Shown here: positions 23,809 to 35,248 of the stretch, piece after piece
Position numbering within the stretch: the stretch's first letter is position 1
Layout: every line of letters starts with the position of its first letter
Assembly: GCA_029817715.1 (NCBI GenBank)
Contig: JARUPY010000365.1
Span: 774,001 to 838,000, forward strand
Length of the DNA stretch: 64,000 nt
Direction of reading: 5' to 3'
Source: Melastoma dodecandrum
Taxonomy: Eukaryota; Streptophyta; Magnoliopsida; Myrtales; Melastomataceae
The notes under the pieces: generated by a model
The model's input: the letters and a program-made list of their open reading frames with translations, nothing else
What the model was told of the DNA's origin: nothing
Databases searched by the model: none
Position numbers and translations under genes: made by a program

Positions 23809-25320
23809 ATGTCTTCCACCTCGGCTATTCCCAACCCAAGCATTCCCTTCATATCACCAGCTGCCGGGATGGATGACACTTCATCGCCTACCCTTCTTAC
23901 CCCCATGCACGACACCGGGCTTTCTCAAGGCATTACTTCTGTCCTCTCACCCACCAAGTCCATACCTTCTCTGAGGAGGACGCTGTCCGCCGACATGTCT
24001 TCCAGGAACTGGGTTCCCCACGACGAGTTCTGGCCATCCAAGGGACTCGATCATCTGCCCCACCATGCCGAGGTCGAGGATGAGGACGACAAGGACGGGG
24101 AGGGGTCGCGGTTTGATATATGGAATTCCATCCAAGAAGAGAAGAGGAAGGTGATGTTGAACGGTCGCGGCCGGGAAGGATTCGATGCCTGGGGATCCAT
24201 CGCGTCACGGAACGTGTTCCGGCGGTCCGAGTCGGAGACTCTTCCTACACAGTACGTTCCCCCGCTCATGAGGAGATCAAGCAGCTGTCTTAGCGAGAAG
24301 AGCCTTGAAATCTGCACGGAGAGACTCGGGTCGGAAACTGGATCCGATTGTTTCTTGTCTTTCCCACCGTCGGAGACGAGACGCCCATTCGGTTCACATG
24401 AAGAAGACAGGGGAGTCAAGAATGGGCCTTCATTCTCCTCTGCATTTGGTCCAACGCTTGGCGTGCATGCCAAGAGATCGTCACATGCGCCGGCGGCTAT
24501 CCCGAGGAGTAAGCAAGGTTCTTGGTCCTTCCCGCCGCCTATCCCTTCCCTGTCGCCGGCTGCCGACGGGGGTTCCCTTCGGATGCAATCTCGTCGCGAG
24601 AATGGACGTCTGGTTCTTGAGGCCGTCTCCGTTCCGTCTCAGAAGACTTTCCAGGCTCGCCGCGAGAACGGGCGTCTTGTGCTAGAAGTTACTGCTCCCG
24701 CTGCTGGCGGCACCGACCTTTCGACGGAAGAACAAGAAGAGGCTGGCGAAGTGGAAGAAGGACGAGGGAATCGTGGAGGGAATGACGTGGCAGAGAAAGA
24801 GGGAACGGTGGAGGAGGGATTAGAGTGGATAATCAGGAAGAAGACCGAGAGCACGTTAGAGATAGCGCCGAGTTACCTGCGAATCGACCGCATCGGGAAG
24901 CCGACGATCCCTAAGATCGCGTTCAGGATGAACGAGCCGGACGAGGTGATGGAAGTGGTGTTCTTCAAAGGGGGAATCAACGGAGTAGAGGTAGAGATAA
25001 ATCCGATGGCGACCGTAACAAATCCTGAAAACGTGTACGAGTACTTCTGGAGGATGAAGGGGGCGACGGTGCTGACGGCGGTCGACCCTGTGGAGAATAC
25101 GGTGCCGCCGCCGCCGACACTAAAAAGCTACTTGAACGCGAAGAAGTACGTGATATCGAGGAACAACAGCGAATTGACGTCGAAGGATCGGGGGGAGGTG
25201 GATATACCGTGGAAGGAGGAGGTGGATGATTGCTGGGTGTCGGTGATGAAGGATAGCAGGAGGAGGAGGGGAAGGCCGCCGCTCTTCGCGTCGGAGCCAC
25301 GTTGCATAGCCACGTCGTGA
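23809..25320 (+). CDS. FANTASTIC FOUR (FAF)-like protein
   Basis: Single-exon protein of 503 aa with the plant FAF domain at about residues 241-295: FPPPIPSLSPAADGG followed by SLRMQSRRENGRLVLEAV and a second RRENGRLVLE. The ten-residue block RRENGRLVLE occurs twice (262-271 and 284-293), a normal feature of the domain. FAF proteins modulate shoot meristem size; the closest group is probably the longer type annotated FAF-like, chloroplastic. I see no clear transit peptide, so the location is open. The N-terminus is Ser/Pro-rich, the middle is acidic, and the C-terminus (about 351-503) contains a conserved-looking block (VFFKGGINGVEVEINPMATV, YEYFWRMKGATVL). The biochemical role is unknown. 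Confidence 0.85.
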   Translation: MSSTSAIPNPSIPFISPAAGMDDTSSPTLLTPMHDTGLSQGITSVLSPTKSIPSLRRTLSADMSSRNWVPHDEFWPSKGLDHLPHHAEVEDEDDKDGEGSRFDIWNSIQEEKRKVMLNGRGREGFDAWGSIASRNVFRRSESETLPTQYVPPLMRRSSSCLSEKSLEICTERLGSETGSDCFLSFPPSETRRPFGSHEEDRGVKNGPSFSSAFGPTLGVHAKRSSHAPAAIPRSKQGSWSFPPPIPSLSPAADGGSLRMQSRRENGRLVLEAVSVPSQKTFQARRENGRLVLEVTAPAAGGTDLSTEEQEEAGEVEEGRGNRGGNDVAEKEGTVEEGLEWIIRKKTESTLEIAPSYLRIDRIGKPTIPKIAFRMNEPDEVMEVVFFKGGINGVEVEINPMATVTNPENVYEYFWRMKGATVLTAVDPVENTVPPPPTLKSYLNAKKYVISRNNSELTSKDRGEVDIPWKEEVDDCWVSVMKDSRRRRGRPPLFASEPRCIATS

Positions 25321-26470
25321 TTTCGATGCCCCTTAGGACAGGCACGGACACGTCAGCAAGCGAGATTGAAATTAATTCACACGTGTCTGCCTGTTCATTA
25401 TTTTTAGTTCCAGCCTGATTTGATTAGTGATAATGATATCCAAAAACTTCAACAACAAAACGTGAATCTTGGTTCCTACGTGATCAACCTTTGAGAGGTC
25501 GCTAATTATTATCCATCTCGATTTAACGTATTCAAGTAAGATAACTATTATTTCACATTTTCTTGTTCTGACAAGGGGATTGGACAACTCACCAAAAGAA
25601 AGTGTGGGGAGATCCAAATGGGATTGGATCAAATCTTATATATTTTTGCTTTGTCTAAAAAGTTTACCGAATAAAGTGAAAAAATAAATAAGGCAAAATA
25701 TCAATTTATGGCATCAAGTTTGAGCCAACTTTCTGTTTTATCATTAACTTAGTTTGTTATATAATTTTGTCCATAACTTTGTTTTTATTTTGATTTTGGC
25801 CAATCTTGAATTTTATCGTGCGTAAGCCAAACAGACCTTAATAGACAATTTTCATTTATCGACTAAAAAGGAAAAAAAAATTCAAAAAATAGGAAATAAT
25901 ATTGAAACCTTTCATTTGTATTTTTTTTATAAAATTTTGATGGACAAATCAAGTGAATTGGAAGCAAAAGTTAACGATAGTTACTGATGTTGTCAAAAAA
26001 TATGAAAAATCGATGAAGGTCGGATGATGTTCTATTAGGGGGTGACTACTACGGATAAAGTAGATTATGTGACGAACGAATGAGAGGTCGAAACTCAACT
26101 ATTATAAGACACGGGTCAGACTATATTAAGGCCTTGTTTGGCTTTCGCTAAAAGAAATTCAAGATTGGTCAAAATTAAAATAAAAACAAAAAGTTGGTAA
26201 CAAAATTATATAAGTTAATGACAAAATAGAAAGTTGACTCAAAGTTGAGGCCATAAACGTATATTTTGAAAAAAAAAAAGAAAATGAAAACTGGAGGGAT
26301 ACGCAGTCAGAGAGGAGACAGAGAGACCCACTATTTGGTCGTCCCTCCTCCACATCAAATCAAATAATTTTGGGTTCGTCCGTGGTGGTGGTGGAGTGGA
26401 GCTATCCTCTTTCTTTTCTTCTTATGTCGGAATGAAATTTTTGTAAGACGAACACATTTTGAATGGACTG
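25321..26470. other. Intergenic with foldback element
   Basis: FAF-like 3' flank followed by the long inverted-repeat element at 25694-26268. No coding sequence is supported. Confidence 0.6.
25694..26268. mobile_element. MITE-like foldback element with ~145-bp inverted arms
   Basis: The left arm (about 25694-25847) and the right arm (about 26122-26268) are imperfect inverted copies. Both read outside-in CAAAATAT..TTTATGGC..TCAA then CAACTTTCT, and both reach an inner edge with GCCAAAC and AGGCC/AGACC. The arms enclose about 270 bp of AT-rich DNA with no coding capacity. Size and structure fit a non-autonomous DNA transposon. The superfamily is not clear and I could not define a convincing target duplication. 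Confidence 0.65.
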
Positions 26471-26685
26471 TATTTTTTAATTGCCGGGTCCGTTCAATCT
26501 ATTCGGCCCATAATTAGCGGGACAATTGGATATGGGTCGTGGCGAGAGGCCCAGTATAAGGCCCACGAACTACGGGTGAACATCCGTAGTTAGTTAGGGC
26601 TTTGGATGGGAACGGGAGGAGGAGGAGGAGGAGAAGAGAGGAAGGAGGAATCCGTTGGTTGGTTTTGGGGGGTTAGGAAGAAGAA
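26471..26685 (+). promoter_or_regulatory. Promoter with three site II motifs, DNAJC8-like gene
   Basis: Three GGCCCA motifs (TGGGCC on the other strand) occur at 26505-26510, 26548-26553 and 26560-26565, within 180 bases of the start codon. Such TCP-bound site II elements are common in plant housekeeping genes. No clear TATA box is seen. Confidence 0.45.
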
Positions 26686-28896
26686 ATGGGGGAGGCGACG
26701 GCGACGACCTCCTCCGCTGCCGATGATTACCTGATGAAGAGCTTCTTGGCTGAAGTTAGCGAAGTGGAAAGGGACAACGAGGTCATAAGGTCCGATCCGA
26801 TTTCCTTCTTTCCTTTTTTTTTGTCCGAGGTTTGGTTTTGGTGTCGGTTGTCGTTTATGGAGCTTTTTTTTTTTTTTTGTGATTCGGGGCTTCCCCGGTG
26901 GATGCAATCGATTTTATATCGGGGTATCTTGTCTCCTCGAAGAGATTTCCCTTGAATTGTTAGGGAATTTGGTTTCTTTCTCTTAGCGTAGATTATACTG
27001 TTTGGATGATTAGGAGCTTCGTAGTTGCGATCTCCGGCTGTAGTTGTAAAGGTTTCCCTCTATCTGAAGGATGTCTTTTGTACCACGGTGTCCAACCTGC
27101 AGGATTCTTTCTTGCTTTAAGTTAAACCCATTTGAGTATCTGAACCTTCCATTCGAATCGTCCCCTGAAGATATGAAAAGGCAGTATCGGAAGGTAACCT
27201 CTCTTTTATGGGATGGGATTGTGGTAATTATACATAATATGCTTGAAGCTTGATATTGCTTTGTCAATTTGTATCCCGTGTCGTGCAGCTATCCCTGCTT
27301 GTCCATCCTGATAAATGTAAACACCCTCAAGCAAAGGAGGCATTTGCTGGTAATTGGGTTCGACTATCTGCACATTTGTGACTCGTTTCTTTAGTTATCT
27401 GGATAGCCACCTCTCTGCTAAAGATTTCTCATTTTTCTGTTGTTATTTCTTGTCTCCTGTTTTCTAATTCACAAGTTGTTACTTTCCATTTGCTTTACAT
27501 TGGATTCTTTGTTCTAAACAGCATTGGCAAAAGCCCAACAACTACTGCTTGATCAGCAGGAGAGGGATTATATTCTTACTCAAGTTACTGCTGCTAAAGG
27601 TCAATGAGTTCTTTTAGTTTGTGTATTGTTTAGTATGCTCACTTTTTCCTCATATAGAGAGGTTAGATTAAGCTGTGATATTCTCTCATAGTGTATGTCT
27701 CAGTCTGGCCTTTTCCATTATCATGGCACACTGTCTCTAATGATGGTTACATGTCATCGGGGCATGATTTTAATGATTGAAATTGAAATGCAGAAGAACT
27801 CAAATTAAAAAGGAAGAAACAGTTGAAGAAAGACAATGCTTCAAAAATCAAGTCACTGGTTGATGAGGTATTTACTTCTCTCTACCTTAAAACACAAGTC
27901 ATGCTGTTGAAGTTGGTGTGGAAATTCATGAATATTAGTTCTAAGCTCTCCATCCCGCCCTTCCCTTCAATGTTTTACAGGGAAAGTACGAACAAAATTA
28001 TGAAGAGTCGCCAGAGTTCCAGCAGGAACTGAAACTGAAGGTACGAGAGATACTGACCGATCAAGAATGGAGGCGAAGGAAAATGCAGATGAGGGTAGGT
28101 TACTGATGTACTCTACATTGTAGAGTTATGTATTTTGAACTTCACACCCATAACCACTGTTATTTGCCATGTAGATATCAGAAGAAGAAGGTAGGTTAAA
28201 GAAGGACGAAGAGGAAGCAAAAGAGATGTGGAAAAGAAAGAGAGAACACGAGGAGCAGTGGGAAGGAACACGAGAACAGAGGGTGGGTTTGTTCTGTTGT
28301 TTAAAGTAACTTCAGTTGATCTTTTAAGTCGGTAATCAATACTACTTCTGTATATATCCCAATTGAATTTTCCATTGGAGCGATAATATGGCAAACAAGT
28401 TGAGTAAACTGGATTGATCAGCCAGTAGCCTAGTTTGTTGAATTGGGGGGGGGGGGGTCCATTATGTTGCATCCATGGTTAGTGTTCTGCTATTCTTAGA
28501 TAACTTGCTGTTACATCTCAGCTTACATGTTCATTATTTTTTACCCTGACCTAGGTGTCGAGCTGGAGAGACTTTATGAAGGGTGGGAAAAAGGTGAGAA
28601 TTGATGTTGTGTTGTACCTCAATTGGGTTTGGCCATTTTTTTTTTCGCAAACAGGGCATGGTAATTGGTAAAGATGTTGTCATGAAGCACAGAAGATGCA
28701 AAATCTGGAATACATGCTTGTTATCCACAGAGATCTAAAAATTTGCACTCTCTAAAATCCATCACGCAGAATTTTTGTGGCGCCCTGGCTCAATTTTCGA
28801 TATTTTCAGGTTAAGAAGGGAGAAACTAGACCTCCAAAACTCAAGACGGAGGACCCGAACAAGTCGTACGTTCAGCGGCCTGTCAAAAGAGGATGA
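26686..28896 (+). CDS. DNAJC8-like J-domain protein (spliceosome-associated)
   Basis: Nine exons (26686-26789, 27103-27193, 27289-27349, 27522-27599, 27794-27867, 27981-28094, 28175-28282, 28555-28593, 28810-28896) give 251 aa. A divergent J-domain (about residues 38-90) starts NPFEYLNLPFESSPEDMKRQ and includes the Hsp70-activating HPD in LSLLVHPDKCKHP. It is followed by a long charged coiled coil rich in Lys and Glu (for example LKLKRKKQLKKDNASK) and ends in VSSWRDFMKGGKK, a signature of the DNAJC8/SPF31 family. Human DNAJC8 associates with splicing factors in the nucleus; the plant role is inferred. All splice phases agree and use GT-AG. Confidence 0.9.
28445..28457. repeat. G13 homopolymer in an intron
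   Basis: Thirteen G inside intron 7 of the DNAJC8-like gene; possible length variation. Confidence 0.85.
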
Positions 28897-31233
28897 CAGA
28901 TTTTATTCATCCCCCATCAATGTGTGATTAGATGCGAAACTCATTTTAACTTTGTTGGGGTTTGGGGTAGATAACTACTACTACCTGTGCTTTATATTCG
29001 AAAGTTGTTTTTGTACCAGAGCCACTCATATGTAGTTATTTATGTAAAGGAAGTTAAAAGTGTTGGCCCTTGACTAGGAGGTTGTTTTATAATGGCTCAA
29101 CAAGTTTTGCTAATTATGATAAGGTGTAACAATATGTAGTATAAGTATATAATTTACTTGTTCTAGGCAGCTCTATAACCTTCCGTGGCTCGGTACAAGA
29201 CCGTCCTCGTAGCGGATCTGAGTCTTGTCACTTGGGCAGACTTGACACCATGTAGTTTGTTTGGGTAGATGATTCGTTCAGATTATGAACCTAAACTCAA
29301 CCAAGATAATCACCCAACTACGGCAACAGAGGAATACTCACAAACACCAGAAAAACAGAGCACAACACAAACCAGATCACAAATGCTCATAACCCCATCC
29401 GATCATCCATCAAAGCGTATTTACAAGCCCCGAAAGCCCAAGCCAACAAGAGTACGTCACTCACCCACATGACTCCTCCGCCACCCTGCGGCCATACTTC
29501 TTACGTCGGAGATCTAACCGATTTTCTCGACTCTCCTCTCTCTCGCTTTATTACCGTCTTCTTGGGCTACCCAATAAGACGGCCTGCACGTGATGGGGCC
29601 TTTTCCCGGCCTACTCCACCCGTGACCCGACCCGGCCCACTATTTACACTATGACACCATTATTTAAAAGTCCACAAACCCAACGGATAGTCTTCCATCA
29701 GCGTTTCTCTTGCTTTTCCTTCTTCCATCCTCCTGCCTCCCCACCAACGTTCATCCATCTTCTTCCTCCAGCCAGCTCCCTGCCCCTCCTCCATACCAGC
29801 TGGTCCTTCCCCTTCCCGACCGTATCAGTAGAAACACCAAGACTCCCTGTAGCTGTAATTGTCAAAGACAAACAAGACAGGAACCGATTCCTTACAAGAA
29901 ACCTAGCTGGTAATCAAAACCGCTTCCTTACAAGCAACCTCGCCGGAGGACAAAAGCTGTTCCTTACAAGCAACCTCCGGTAACCTCAACGATACCTTAT
30001 GAACTCCCTCACCAGGACTGACAACTTCTCTTGAGCCCCTCACACGGAAGCACTTTCTTACATGCAACCTCGGAAAGATGTCGTCACAACCGCTTCACAC
30101 ATGAGCACTCTTGCCTGAATTCGCCGTCCGACTCCGTGCAACTCGTGGGACAGGCTGCTCCGGCATCCAACTTTGACGTGCTTGGTTTGAGAATTCGAGG
30201 AAGGGTGCAACGACTGATAATTCTATTCATTTTTCTTTTCCTTTGCTAATGGTAGGAAATTGCCCATCCCTTTTTTTCACTCTTCTTCTTTCCTTATTTT
30301 TATTCTTGAATTAAATACTATCATTTTTTTAAGCAACTATCTTCCTCATCAATATATTTTTTTCCTCCCTTCCCATTTAATTACGTTCGAAATTCCATTT
30401 TGGAAATCAAACGGGCACTTAGTGCAGAGTAGCTGGATTCTTTAGTATCATTCTATCACATGGATAGAAGAATAATGTACCTTTTGAACCTCAAGGGAAG
30501 CAGATTGTTCTTTTTAGAAAAATCCAAAATTTTCCGCCGGCACAACTTAGATTAACTCCAATCGTTGGTGGCCAAGTGAATTGTCAGGAAGATGATGCCT
30601 TGATAAATCTATACCCGTAGCTGCCATAATTGTGGTCGGTAATGATTAAACCTATTAGAAGATATATTTTGGATTTACTATTTTATTATTCGTCGTTTGG
30701 GAATCTGAGATCTGATTACAGAAAGAATAACCCATCAAGGTATCAATCATCGAGGTGAAATTGGTTTTTTTTTTTAATTTTTAATGTTTTGGGACTTATA
30801 ACCGGAATAATGTTATAATAATTAAAAAAGGTAAGCCGAAAAGTAGACTGATGGGCTGACGGTGGAGATGAGTGGAGGGGATCCGACGGCGGGGAACGTT
30901 TTCCTTTTTCACCGCGGTTGAGCGGGATTTTTTTGGAGAATGTAAAACGACGCCGTTGGAAGGAAGAGAGCGGAATGATTTGGCTTTGATTTATTTAATT
31001 GCAAGGTGTTGAGAGATGTCCTTAGTAAGGAGAAATCGAAACGAAGTAAAGGGATACGAATTTAGAATATCATTAGAATTTAGAAGAATTTTAAAATCAG
31101 ACAAAATATTTTTACAACTAAAAGGAAAAGCGTCCGTTCGCCGGGCCCATCGTTACTTCTGCGCAAAGGCGTGGGAATTGGAAATTGGAAGGATCCAGAA
31201 GGAAAATGAAAAGCTATCCCAACACAATTTGTC
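28897..31233. other. Intergenic between the two J-protein genes
   Basis: DNAJC8-like 3' flank, then C-rich pyrimidine-biased DNA (about 29450-29850), a short 36-bp tandem repeat (29884-29982), and AT-rich DNA to about 31000. A frame from 29651 to 29983 has Pro/Ser-rich sequence running into the repeats but no family resemblance. I see no convincing gene. Confidence 0.5.
29884..29982 (+). repeat. Three-copy 36-bp minisatellite
   Basis: Three tandem units share the core TTCCTTACAAG(A/C)AACCT. In the plus-strand frame they read NRFLTRNLAG, NRFLTSNLAG and LFLTSNL. A related TTCTTACATGCAACCTCGG occurs further on near 30054. The unit is a multiple of three, but no gene is established. Confidence 0.7.
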
Positions 31234-31446
31234 ATTCTAGATCCTTCTCGAGTCAACGCCAGGACCAATCCCAACCGTCCATTCTTCCCCTTCGTCGTCC
31301 AATAAATCCCTGCCTTCCCTTTCAAGTTTGCTGGCGCTGATGCGTTAATCCAGAGACACGTCTCCCCTTGTTGCTACGAATTCTAGGGTTTCGGTTTCGA
31401 TTACGATTTCGTTTCTGTTGGGATTTGCTTGAACTACCGAAGAGGG
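31234..31446 (+). promoter_or_regulatory. Heat-shock-element-like promoter and leader of the type I DnaJ gene
   Basis: Four 5-bp units at 31234-31253 read aTTCt aGAtc cTTCt cGAgt, an imperfect alternating heat shock element (the GAA halves lack their last A). A TAGGGTTT telo-box-like motif lies near 31383 in the leader. Heat induction is known for ANJ1/AtJ3-type genes, so the match is plausible but unproven. Confidence 0.45.
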
Positions 31447-33211
31447 ATGTTCGGGAGGCCGGCGACGAAGAAGGGCGACAACACCAGGTACTATGAGATC
31501 CTAGGCGTACCCAAGAACGCCTCCCAGGATGACCTCAAGAAGGCCTACAAGAAGGCTGCCATCAAGAATCACCCCGACAAGGGCGGCGATCCGGAGAAGG
31601 TCCCCTTTTTATTGTCATTAATTGGTTCGATTGTTTGGGATTTGGAGTGGTCCTGTTGGGTTGGTTGGTTGATCTCTGTTCGCGGGCCTTACTGAGATTG
31701 CGGGATGTTCGCCTTTTCTTCATTGCCAGTTCAAAGAGCTCGCCCAGGCTTATGAAGTTTTGAGTGATCCTGAGAAGCGTGAGATTTACGATCAGTATGG
31801 CGAGGATGCCCTCAAGGATGGACTGGGGGGTGGTGGTGCCGGCCACGACCCCTTTGACATCTTCTCGTCCTTCTTCGGTGGTGGTTTCGGAGGTGAGGCT
31901 ATTAGGTTTTTGTCTTCTCCTTTGTCGTGTTGTCCTGGTTAGTTTTAGCTGGCTGGTGGTGATGAGACGAATTATTTGGGGGGTTTTCTGAGCAGGCGGC
32001 GGTAGTAGCCGTGGACGAAGGCAGAAGAGAGGTGAGGACGTGGTTCATCCGTTGAAGGTCTCATTGGAAGATCTTTATCTGGGTACTACGAAGAAGCTCT
32101 CCCTTTCCCGGAATGTTATATGTTCCAAGTGTAATGGGTGAGTACCGCATGGCCATATCCATATGCAGTGGAAGCATCTGTTGCATGTAGAACTCGAATA
32201 CCTTACATTGATGTGTTCTGTTTCAGCAAAGGATCAAAATCAGGGGCATCCATGCAGTGCTCCGGGTGCCAGGGTACTGGCATCAAAGTGACCATCAGGC
32301 AGCTCGGCCCTTCCATGATTCAGCAGATGCAACAAACTTGCAATGAGTGTAAGGGCACTGGAGAGACCATTAATGACACCAAGGACAGATGTGGACGGTG
32401 CAAAGGTGATAAGGTTGTCGCTGAAAAAAAGGTGTTGGAGGTTGTCGTCGAAAAGGGCATGCGGCATGGACAGAAGATCACATTCCCTGGTGAAGCAGAT
32501 GAGGCGGTATGGATTAACAGAAGCTCGTTTTACGAGCTCTCTCTCTCGCTCTCTCTTATCCCCACTTTTAGAAACTGACCATAACTTTTGTGACTTACAG
32601 CCTGATACTATCACTGGCGACATAGTCTTTGTCATCCAGCAGAAGGAACATCCTAAATTCAAGAGAAAGGGTGATGATCTTTTCGTAGAGCATACCCTTT
32701 CTCTGACCGAGGCCTTATGTGGCTTCAAGTTTGTGTTGAGTCACTTAGATGGTCGGCAGCTCCTAATCAAAACCAACTCCGGAGAAGTGGTGAAGCCTGG
32801 TAAGCATATTGGATTTCCTAGGTCCTCATTTCTCGTTTTATGATGCTCAGTACTCATGTGACTGTAACCAATGTTTCTGGGAATTGCTCAGGTTCTTTCA
32901 AGGGGATTGACGATGAGGGAATGCCCATGTACCAGAAGCCCTTCATGAAGGGGAAACTCTACCTGCACTTCACTGTGGAATTTCCTGAGACCCTTGGCCC
33001 TGAGCAAATTGATGCCTTGCTGAAGGTCCTGCCTCCCAAGCCCCCATCTCAACTCACGGACATGGAGTTGGACGAGTGTGAGGAAACAACCTTGCACGAT
33101 GTGAACATCGAGGAGGAGATGAGGAGGAAAGAGCAGGCAGCCCAGGAAGCTTATGACGAGGATGATGACATGCACGGCGGTGCCCAGCGGGTGCAGTGTG
33201 CTCAACAGTAG
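31447..33211 (+). CDS. Type I (DnaJA) Hsp40 co-chaperone, farnesylated, ANJ1/AtJ2/AtJ3-like
   Basis: Cytosolic Hsp70 co-chaperone of 418 aa from six exons (31447-31599, 31730-31892, 31996-32137, 32227-32506, 32601-32799, 32892-33211). The full type I layout is present: J-domain (about 13-76) with HPD at 42-44, a Gly/Phe-rich linker ([16 protein letters not shown]), four CxxCxGxG-type zinc-binding repeats ([32 protein letters not shown]), and the C-terminal substrate domain. It ends in CAQQ, a CaaX farnesylation box as in ANJ1 and AtJ3. The first ATG gives [12 protein letters not shown], matching the usual N-terminus. The HSE-like site upstream fits heat induction. Length and domains are normal. 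Confidence 0.95.
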
Positions 33212-33922
33212 GCTGAAAAATCATGCCCACTAGCATCAGCTAAGGTTTGCTAAACCTGGCGCTCTCCTCATGTTGGGTGAGATGGGAGAGCACTGACGAC
33301 GATGGCAATCATTTTCAATGCGATGTAGTTATTTTGAGTTCCTAGTGGAACATGCGGCAGATGGGGTGAATGATCTTAATGCATGTACTGTTACGGCTGC
33401 CGCGTTAACGGAATTTGTGTCTCTTATGGATGAAAGTCTGCGATCTGCTGTTTCCCTCAGAGACCGTTTGGTTGCATGAAATTCGGACAGAGCGGTAAAT
33501 GTAAAGCACGTTCGGTCCTAACTGAAACGATAGAAAATGAAAGGTAGGAAATTGTTTTTTAATTTTATGAAACGAACAGCGCCTTCTAACTTGCAAAGGT
33601 CCGTCTTTATCGGGTTGGGCGGCCCATGTTCAGACGGGTCACCCAGGATTCGACCCGTTTTCACCTTCAAGCCCAAACCCGATCCCCCCCTAACCCGACC
33701 CCTTCCGATCCTCTTTTTGAGTTCACTGGGAAAGGAAGACTCAATTCCGACGGACAACTTTCAGGTAGAGCTTGAATGACGCCCGAATCCCTCTATTCAA
33801 TCGATTCCCACTTTCCTAGGGTTTCTTCCCACGTATCAGTTGTTTGGGTAGTTGATTCTTTTGATTTACTCCGCTAGGTTTTCCTTTTTGTGTTTTGGGA
33901 TTCGTTCGGTCGAAGTGCGCAC
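33212..33922. other. Intergenic: DnaJ 3' UTR and next promoter
   Basis: Contains the DnaJ 3' UTR, a GGCCCA motif near 33620 and a TAGGGTTT telo-box near 33820, the latter close to the next start codon. No separate gene is seen. Confidence 0.5.
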
Positions 33923-35248
33923 ATGATGAGGCAACAGAATCAGTTTCCGAACTCGGGGATGGAAGGGTTTGGCGGAAATCGGATGCAGCTCACCCAGCCG
34001 ATGGAGTACGGCTCCGCCGATTATCATGGGCAGTTCGAGGCCTTCACTCCCCCGAGGGACGACACGCATCTCGGTTCGAAGGTCGAGGCGCAACTCGGGT
34101 GGGATAGAGGCGGGTCGGATCCAGCGCATTCGGCGGCTGGTCGCATGATGTATGAAGGCAAGTGGGCTCTGCTGATGTTTGTTGTGCTGCCTGTATCTAC
34201 CGTGATTTAGGCCTCTAAAATGCTATGTTCGGTTCAATGATAGAGTTTGCCGTCAGAAGTCAATCCTCATAACACTCGCATGTATATCTGGCAGTTTAGG
34301 CTTGTGGGTGTAGTTAATGGATAGTCAGACCAGCTCTCGGCTTCTGCTGCAGCAGTCGGGGACAACAACGTTGTTGGTTGAAATGTTAAGATGATCGTGC
34401 ATTTGATTGTTGGACGGTTCTTTGCTGAAGATTTTTTCTTAACTTGTCGATAACATGTTTGTATTTTCTATGGCATCACATATGATGCAGGACAGGGCAT
34501 TGGCCCATCAAGGTCCTACTATCAGGGTCAGAGACAAGACTCTAGAATGCATCTGGAGAGACACGGAAGTAGTGACAACAGACCACCGTGGAATAATGCT
34601 GACATGGATGTAGAGTACGACAAGTCTCCTTTTCTGCCAACGTTTGAAGCTCTCGAGCGGAAGTTTCTCGATGATATTGGCAAGCTTGCCAAAGAGCTGA
34701 ATGATGCAGAAGATGCTGAAAATACTCGTCACAGAGAGGTCAGTTGTCTTCTGTCATTTTCTTTTCGTAGTTAGTAGTGTGCCTTTCCAAGTTTGAGTAT
34801 ATAATCACTTGTTCTCTTTGGATTTTGGACATAAGTTTGTAAATTTGATCATATGCTGAAGATCAAATTTGTTTTAATGGATTCTCTGTCTGTCATCCTC
34901 TAGAAAATCAACGCAATCAATGCTCAGTATCAGGAACAGCTTATGTCGCTCCGAACAAAGCATGCCAACCGCAGAGACGAGTTCCTCCGGAGGGAGTCGA
35001 CCGCCAGGCAACAGCAGTACCAAAAAGTGATGATAGACCGGTACTCAAGCAGCGGCCGGAGTCCAAGGAACCCCAAGAACTTTGGCGGAGGAGCTGTCCC
35101 GGGTTCCGCCGGGCCCTACAGCATGTCCGATCGATACGACTCGTTCGGGGATGGATCTCGACCTCACGGCGGAGCAAGGGGTCGCGGGGATACTCGGGGT
35201 CCATACCAAGGTGGACGAACATACGACAAGGTTTCTCGATTCAACTGA
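33923..35248 (+). CDS. Coiled-coil protein with RG/GG-rich tail, unrecognised
   Basis: Three exons (33923-34157, 34491-34738, 34904-35248) give 275 aa. I do not recognise a named family. The N-terminus is Gln/Met-rich (MMRQQNQFPNSG). The central part (about 105-200) is a strongly charged coiled coil beginning SPFLPTFEALERKFLDDIGK and continuing through KINAINAQYQEQLMSL. The C-terminus (about 205-275) is rich in Gly, Arg and Ser (GGARGRGDTRG), a style seen in RNA-associated proteins, though that role is only inference. Intron 1 starts with GC rather than GT: AAG|GCAAGT is the strong GC-donor consensus, and only this site joins the frames (GAA G|GA CAG). Two consecutive ATGs (33923, 33926) could start it. 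Confidence 0.75.
34158..34490 (+). other. GC-AG intron
   Basis: Donor AAG|GCAAGT and acceptor ATGATGCAG|GA. The nearest GT donor, three bases further on, would shift the frame of exon 2, so the rarer GC-AG class is the better reading. Confidence 0.75.

Noticed and set aside
29651..29983. Pro/Ser-rich frame ending in NRFLTSNLAG-type repeats
   Set aside because: The repeat is a 36-bp minisatellite whose length keeps the frame open. No start context, splice structure or family supports a gene.
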